From contig JAJEKV010000028.1 of NCBI GenBank assembly GCA_021234155.1, positions 9,564,134 through 9,628,133 of the forward strand: 64,000 nucleotides of DNA. The letters are read 5' to 3'. Made by a program: the position numbers and the translations under genes. Below the pieces are notes generated by a model. That model did not search any database. It saw only the letters and a list, made by a program, of their open reading frames with translations, and was not told where the DNA came from. This document shows positions 57,930 to 64,000 of the stretch, piece by piece. Position 1 is the first letter of the stretch; every line of letters begins with the position of its first letter. The stretch comes from Isoetes taiwanensis. Its lineage: Eukaryota > Streptophyta > Lycopodiopsida > Isoetales > Isoetaceae.

Positions 57930-58314
57930 AACCACACCACCTTCCCCCACCTCCCCCTCCTCCTCACCATGAATATTATTACCCCCCTCAATATCCATCA
58001 CCTCCTTACCATGAATACCACACTTCTCCTCCACCCGAATACCATGTGTCTCCACCCCTCACCACGAATACCACACGTTTCCTCCACCCCCTCAACCTGA
58101 ATACCATATGTCTCCACCCCCTCACCATGAATATACCCCACCCTCTCCGCCTGAATACCACGCATCTCCACCTCCTCACCATGAGTAAACTCCACCTCCT
58201 CAGCAAGAATACCATGCATCTCCACCCCTCAATACACTCTCTAGGCCTAAATACCATTAGTATCCGCCCCCCTCCCCCTCACAACGAATACCACTCACTT
58301 CGGTATTCCTAAAA
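57930..58314 (+). pseudogene. Out-of-frame extensin tail of the LRX gene
   Basis: Short stretches in different frames encode PPPPHHEYYYPPQYPSPP and HEYHTSPPPEYHVSPP-like segments with Tyr suited for cross-linking, then further EYH-rich repeats. At least two more frame changes (near 58050) and a TAA after HHE (about 58187) block a continuous reading. Either the gene is decaying or small base errors in C-rich runs broke it in the assembly. Confidence 0.7.
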
Positions 58315-58454
58315 GTCCATCATCAGTAACTCTTGCTTTGCCCTTTTGCTTAGTTCTTTGTTCAGTTGAAGGTTGTGTAAATAAGGTGTCTCATGAAGAC
58401 ACCACGAACATCTTTGTACACTATGTATGTTCATCTTTATTCTTTTTGTAAAGA

Positions 58455-58470
58455 TATAAAATAAACATGT
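58455..58470 (+). terminator. Possible LRX poly(A) signal
   Basis: aaaataaacatg, preceded by a T-rich stretch (tttattctttttgt), about 140 bases after the last extensin motif. Assigned by position only. Confidence 0.4.
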
Positions 58471-58479
58471 TGAAGAACA

Positions 58480-59940
58480 TGATGGGGCGTTGAGGCAGCA
58501 GTGTGATTGGAGTTGGAATAGTTGAAAACTCCACTTCACCAAAAAAGCTGACTAGAATTCTTTGGAAGTGTCTATTTTGTGCCACTATAACATTGTATAT
58601 GGAATATCTTGTTCATTTATAATACTTCTTTGGAGCATGTTGCAAACAAAGAATCTCTGTAGTGAAAGTGTATCCTAGAATTGCACGATAACCACTTGCA
58701 ATCTTTTTAATAGGATTTTGGGAGGATTGTGTATTTTGAAAGGATTGTCTTCGAATCACAACCCTAGTTATATTAAGATATTCAAAAAGACATCCTAGCG
58801 CCAATGAGTATGAAAATAAACACAAAGTGGGAAACAGATTTGCCTTTTTCATCACGACTCATAATTAAGTAGAGATAATGTCAAGCGAGGACATGTACTT
58901 TGGCAACTCGCGGAATTTAGTTATCAACAAAGAACTTACCAACTGAAGCTAGCATGGCATTATTGAGTGGTTGAGGTGTGCCCTCCCTATGGAGATCAGG
59001 TTATTGCACTAGAAGACGATCTATAACAGGAGGCCGTTGTCGCACTAAGGAAACATGTGAATGGGCACTTCATCATCTGCTGATGCAGATGCTGCCGGAG
59101 GCTAGTAGGTTTTTCATTTACCCTCAGTATATGTTGGCCGGAGCTCTGCCTCCATTAGTTTAGGATGGGCCTACTCAGCGACCCTTGCTACTCCTACTTC
59201 TTCTACTTCCTTTAATGCCGATCTATATCAAAGTTTGAATCAAAATCTTCTATTCCTTTTACAAAATTTGCACAATGTAGGAGAAATATCTTCACTACGT
59301 CTTGTCCATTTGGACAAAAACTTGAAATACTTACAAATTCAGAACCAAATTCTAGGAAAATTTGGCATCGGTGCTAGTGAGAAGCTTGTTGTTTGGCATT
59401 CGATGCCGATGTGCCAATTTGTGAGCTCTAATGTGGAATTTGTGAGCTCTAATGTGGTTACTGCTGCTAATACTTGATGCTTGTGATTGTTACAAGTTTG
59501 CAAGACGCCGGACAGATAAGATCTGGCGAAATAATTTTACACAAAGTGGTGTGAACCTGAAGGATTGAAGGACGAATATCAGGTTAGAAATATCCACTTG
59601 CTAATGAGAATGCTTTTATAACATTCTTGATGTTGTTTAACGTTTCCTGTAAGCAAACGGTTCCTATTTGCCTATTTGTCTTTTATTTTTCGGAAAGGTT
59701 GTTCCATATTCAAAAGTGAAAAAGGGCTCGGGCAAGGGCCCTGCTTTGGTGAGTAAACCCAAACAACCATTTGGCTTGTTCTGAAAACACTACTAGGGTT
59801 ATTAGTGCTTATGGTAATTGTGACCCAGCTGATAGTATTGTTCAATTGTTGCCAGGTGTGATGATGGATCGTTCAAGCTGGATTCGTCCCAAGCCTTCTC
59901 TACTTTGCCTATCTCTTTCCTGGGAGCGACCTTAGTCTGG
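58480..59940. other. Spacer downstream of LRX, no gene seen
   Basis: AT-rich sequence with short ORFs only (61-81 codons), none with recognisable motifs. A direct repeat gtgagctctaatgtgg occurs at 59420 and 59441. Confidence 0.55.
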
Positions 59941-59944
59941 ATAG

Positions 59945-60200
59945 ATATTTGAAACGAGGTGCACTATAGATTATCTTGGTCATTGGATCAATCGATCCCA
60001 CAACCCAGACCGTATATTGGAGCCTCTGGTGAAAGCACACTTGTTTTGGAGAGATATCCAAAATGAGGTATGCCTTGGACTACCCTCATTGGAATGTCGA
60101 TCCCACGGACCAAAGTATACGTTGAAGCCTCTGGAGATCTCTCGTGTCGATAATGGTCAATTATAGTTTTGGGCGCCTATAGTTTTAAATATATGTATGC
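59945..60200 (+). repeat. Left arm of a large inverted repeat
   Basis: Two tandem units of about 110 bp (gaaacgaggtgcac, gatcgatcccac-type core, gagcctctgg...) then gggcgcctatagtttt. Reverse-complement copies lie at 63560-63830. Confidence 0.55.
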
Positions 60201-60679
60201 ATTGGAGCTTATGGTTTGGGATATGACACATGGCTTACCCTTAAAAAAACAAAAACCAATATTCAAGAGAGATTGCTTTCACCAATACAAACGACAATTT
60301 TCAAAATTAGAAATATTCCATTTTGTTAATACTAAAAGTCTCTTAGTAGGAAATGGTTTTGAGGATAGTTCTTTGCAAACCAAATCAATTCTCCCCCGAA
60401 CTCCGAAGTTTTTATGGTAGATACTTAATTTTCCTTCCTAGAAAAAGGCCTTTATTTGTGAGAGATAAAATGCCCCTTTACACTCATGATTAGGAGAGTC
60501 AAAAAGAATAATAGGAAAGAGTTGTGTCTAGGAAACATATTATCAATTAAGTAGCATATCTATTTACTTATCTATCAAGTCATGTACCTTATATAGTGAT
60601 GATATTTTAAGATGCTCTTGTAGGACAACTACTATAACAATAGGGTTGTGATGCGATGGTTTTATGTACGCCCGATCTG

Positions 60680-61197
60680 GGTTAGCCTCCCGTGAAAACC
60701 CTTCCCTTCCAAAATTCCGTGGAAACCCTTCCTGGACGGTGCTTGGGAGCTTTTGCACCGCAGCAAATATCACATGAGCATACAAAAGTCTCAACAGTGC
60801 GGCAGAGACTTGGCCACCAATAATCTCGAGCAATAATAAAAAAGAAGAGATGCTCGAACAGGCGCCAACATGGATGTATCATGAGGCCTCTCGAACAAGG
60901 TGATGGCCATAAGCTAGAAACGATCAGGTCCTAGAATAACCTGTGATTGTTTATCAAATGATGGCTCTCCCTTTGATTCGAAATAGGATCTACGAGAAAG
61001 AGCATTTGGTTTTTCTTGAAGTGTGCCAGGCTGGAATTTGATGACAAAATAAAAAAGGGATAGCACCTATATATGCCATCGGCCTGACGAGGATTAAGAA
61101 CTCGAGCAGACTGAAAATATTCTAGGTTGCGATGGTTCGTATACACAATCACCTGATGAGGAGTACCTTTAAGAAATCGTTGCCGTTCAGCGGACAA
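60680..61197 (-). pseudogene. Ty3/gypsy RNase H and integrase fragment
   Basis: Minus strand. RNase H motif RFLKGTPHQVIVYTNHRNLEY followed by FQSARVLNPRQA (about 61185-61080), then an integrase zinc-finger segment RDYWWPSLCRTVETFVCSCDIC (split here; about 60825-60760). The order is right for pol on the minus strand, but other parts are missing and frames change. The wording of the motifs differs from elements A-C and is closer to fungal/Tcn1-like chromoviruses as I recall them, so this is a second gypsy lineage. Confidence 0.6.
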
Positions 61198-61292
61198 TCA
61201 GATCCAACTGAGCAGGGCCACCCGTCTAAGCATGACAATATAATGCAGTTCACACTATTTTCCTCTCCTAGAAAGAGAAGAATAATATATAA

Positions 61293-62754
61293 TCATATTT
61301 TTAGAAAAGTTACTTTAACCAGGTCGAACTTCCACATCCATAGAATCATTAACAGCAACTTGATCTCTCCCTGGTGTCTCAATGCCGAGCTATTTTTGCG
61401 ACGTGCAAGTTTCTTCAGGCATGGAGTAGACCATCCTTCTTCCAATAATTCTTGCTTCTGAGCAATATCCTGAAGACGAGAGGGTTGATCCTCATTAAGA
61501 GGGTCTATTGATATAGATTGAGATGGAGATGCAATAGAAGAAGGTGATGGTGCAGAAATAGCTAAAGAAGGAGGCACAGGGGCTGGTAATACTGGGGGAT
61601 TAACTAGTGCAGAGGCAGATGAGGAAAAAGATGATACAACACGACTTTCAAGTGAAGTGGATGCTATATGACATGGGATAGGAGCAGTTGAGGAGGTAGA
61701 GACAAAAGTATGCCTGGACCTGTAAGTAGCGAAAGCTTCAATATTGGGAAACATCTTGGCAAGCTCGGGTCCATTAAGCAGATGTAGTCTGTATTTGAAA
61801 AAAAGTGGGCCACTTTTGACCACTATTGACTGAGGAATAGAGACACAAGTAGGAAGAGACACACAAATTCGAGGACCATTAACAATAGAATGGGCAAGAT
61901 GCACCCAATCCATTGGCAATAGCAATCATAAAATCAGACATTTGCAGGTTTAGTGGAAAATCCTCTAAGGCAAGCCAACAAGGCATGCACAATGCACCAG
62001 ACTTATTTGGCAAAAATCCACGAGAATAAACCTAATATAGAAGATAATGTTCCCAAAGAGGATCAACACCACGCTCCACAAGTCTGTCAACTGCAAGTGA
62101 AGAGTCAAACATGACCAGGAAGAAATTATTATCTTTATCCAAAACCTTTAGAGACGCATAATGAGGGAGACCCAGTCTCTGAAGGTGATGTTTTAACCAG
62201 AATACAACTCTCCTGAGATCCAAAAACTGTCCAGTGAAATGGCAAACATCCATACGGTCATCTTGTGCTTGTAACTCATTTAGATACTAGCTCAATTCTT
62301 TCTTGTTATTTTGTAACATAATATTCATTGCAGCAGAAACACGAGCAGATTGCACACTGGATGTCAAATCACGTTTGATCCAATCGCTAAATCGTGTAGA
62401 AGGCGCTCTAGCCATAGCATCAGAAGAACCCCACGGAGCAGAAGGAGCAGATACACACCCAACAGAAGTAGACACAAGGGAGGCAGAAGCAACAGTAGAA
62501 GTATTTACAGTGGTCTCTACTTGAGAAGTAGACAAAGGTGTAGATTTAGACAAAGGGGGAAAGTGTTGCAAGCTTGTACTCATATTAACAAGAGAAGGGT
62601 CAAAAGCAAGAGGGTTGAGGCGAGAATTATCAGGTAAATTAGGAGGCAACAAAGGAGAATTCATATCATGCGCAAAAGAAGAAGCAGAAGCACCACCTAC
62701 CACTTTCTTGGCTGACGAACATGTTCCGGAAGTTGGCAAACTAGGGTTTTCCAT
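61293..62754 (-). pseudogene. Retroelement ORF1-like gene (DUF4283-type?), broken
   Basis: Minus strand, ATG 62754 (MENPSLPTSG). The first part is Ser/Pro/Thr-rich. After an in-frame TAG at 62287-62289 the same frame reads MDVCHFTGQFLDLRRVVFWLK and FFLVMFDSSLAVDRLVERG. A further stop at 62032 follows, then CWLALEDFPLNLQMSDFMIAIANGLG, a pattern like plant DUF4283 domains in LINE ORF1 proteins. After a frameshift near 61925 a Ser/Pro-rich linker and basic tail end at 61293. No RT or endonuclease follows. Confidence 0.4.
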
Positions 62755-62819
62755 GGTAGCCAAAATCTGTAAACTCCAAATCCAGCCCAGATAGACACAA
62801 CAAAACTGTATGAACATAA

Positions 62820-63404
62820 ACCAATAGAAAGCTCACATCTCGATCTTTCCAACGAACTAAACAACACCCGAATCTGATACTTGAGCCATAAGTTATGAAG
62901 AAATTGCGTCGAGACCCTACATGGCGGCCATCACGGCGCCACTTTCAAGCAAATCTCGCCTCCCTTTTCAAATGAATTATATATGCTCTAGCACTAATAG
63001 CAAGCTCATGCACATCAATCAACAAAAGATTTCACTGCTTACCTACTCGCTCCATGCCGAAATCCATATGACAGAAGCTCAGGCCCACTTTCATCTGCCG
63101 AATCTGGCATGCCCACGGCCAGTAGGTGCTCTCGCATCCGCCACCCGGCTGCCTTCACATGCTTTCCCATTTCGGACCTTTGAAACAGACCAAAAGATTG
63201 CCTATCTAACCCACCCAAAATTAAAACATCCCCCCTTAATCCAATTAAGCTCCTCAAATTGGCCTAAATATAACATTTTCTATACAATACTGAACCGAAA
63301 TCATAATCCCCATCATTGCCAAAATACCCTCCCCAAATACGAAACGAATTGGGCAAATTATATCATATCCCAAAAACAATTGAGTAGGTGGATATTACAA
63401 AAAA
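62820..63404. other. Spacer, no gene seen
   Basis: The ORF at 62921-63421 (166 codons) has low coding character, with no domain and no similarity to neighbours that I can see. Not annotated as a gene. Confidence 0.45.
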
Positions 63405-64000
63405 ACATAAATTTAAGATAAAAATTAATCACACTACCTCATTGGTTATGTTGATCAAAATAGTCTTATTAGGACATTGAGTTATTTTGACAGAGATTTG
63501 AGCCCCAGTATTTCATATTCTAAAACCTTAGGCGAAGCCGCATAGAGGTTTGATATTCCATCAGGATCTTAAGGTACACTCGTATTTCATACTTCAAAAT
63601 CATAGGTGCCCCCAATCATAAATGACCAGTGAAACGAGAAGTGCCCAGAGGCTCTAACATATGATGGGCTATAGGATCGACAGATCCAACGATTGTCATA
63701 GTCCAAGGTGCACCTCGTTTAGAGCAACTGAGTGGGTGGTTATAAAAAAACATTGATTTAAGATCTGGATCATAGGATCGACGGATCCGACGACTGTGGT
63801 AGTCTAGGCTGCAGCTTGTTTAGAATATGTAGCACAATAACAGGGGGTTTCAAGGGGATTTGAAATGTATGTAAGAATAACAATTCCTGAAATCATAGAC
63901 CATATCCCAGGTGGTTATATGTAACACATAGATTTAAGATAAAAAATAATCATGCTAGCTCATTATTATATTAATCAAAGTGGTCTTATTAGGACATTAA
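63405..64000. repeat. Direct and inverted repeat cluster at window end
   Basis: A block with taagataaaaattaatcac and gtcttattaggacatt occurs at 63405-63480 and again at 63925-64000. Between them, 63560-63830 is the right arm (inverted) of the repeat at 59945-60200. The motif ggttataaaaaaacattgat recurs near 63390, 63738 and 63910. It may belong to a repeat continuing past the window. Confidence 0.5.

Noticed and set aside
62921-63421. 166-codon ORF near window end
   Set aside because: No domain, unbalanced composition and location between repeats; no support for a gene.

Overview
This window looks like nuclear DNA from a land plant with a large, repeat-rich genome, perhaps a gymnosperm, though I cannot fix the species. 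Evidence is a plant-type leucine-rich repeat extensin (LRX) gene, plant Ty1/copia and Ty3/gypsy chromovirus retrotransposons primed by initiator tRNA-Met, and GT-AG introns. About 85% of the window is transposable elements nested inside one another. I see no rRNA, tRNA or CRISPR array.

Layout. (1) 1-27342: an old Ty3/gypsy chromovirus (element A, 5' end outside the window) with decayed gag-pol. Its pol is split at 5375/22830 by element C, a non-coding LTR element with 1.7-kb LTRs and TSD ggatt. C's 3' LTR is in turn split by an intact Ty1/copia element (15442-21374, TSD atgtg). This gives three levels of nesting, each insertion junction marked by an exact 5-bp duplication. (2) 27343-29964: older spacer DNA with a small terminal-inverted-repeat element. 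(3) 29965-53119: element B, a relative of A with decayed pol but closely similar LTRs (TSD ttttc). Its 5' LTR is split by element D (31245-42306), an 11-kb DNA transposon with 25-bp terminal inverted repeats and a 4-bp duplication (ttat). Its 3' untranslated part holds a 321-bp MITE (50800-51120, TSD ggtc). (4) 53125-56200: AT-rich spacer with a microsatellite and a hairpin. (5) 56370-58314: the LRX gene, with intact signal peptide and LRR domain but a frameshifted extensin tail. (6) 58320-64000: spacer with inverted repeats and minus-strand remnants of a second Ty3/gypsy element and a retroelement ORF1-like gene.

The least familiar system is element D. It has a plus-strand, intron-containing DDD transposase gene (now frameshifted), a divergent multi-exon minus-strand gene whose last exon resembles a DNA amino-methyltransferase core, and a small two-exon minus-strand gene. 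Intron 1 of the minus-strand gene is an array of 24-bp perfect or near-perfect palindromes at about 59-bp spacing that reverses orientation at about 36290, so the transcript could fold into a very long hairpin. The same palindrome recurs in two further introns of D.

A second theme is structural. The gypsy family A/B/C carries repeated three-tier hairpin cassettes in its 5' spacer. Their sequences differ between elements and copies, but the pairing is kept by matched changes, which suggests a selected RNA or DNA structure.

All statements on homology come from reading the sequence; no database search was run.
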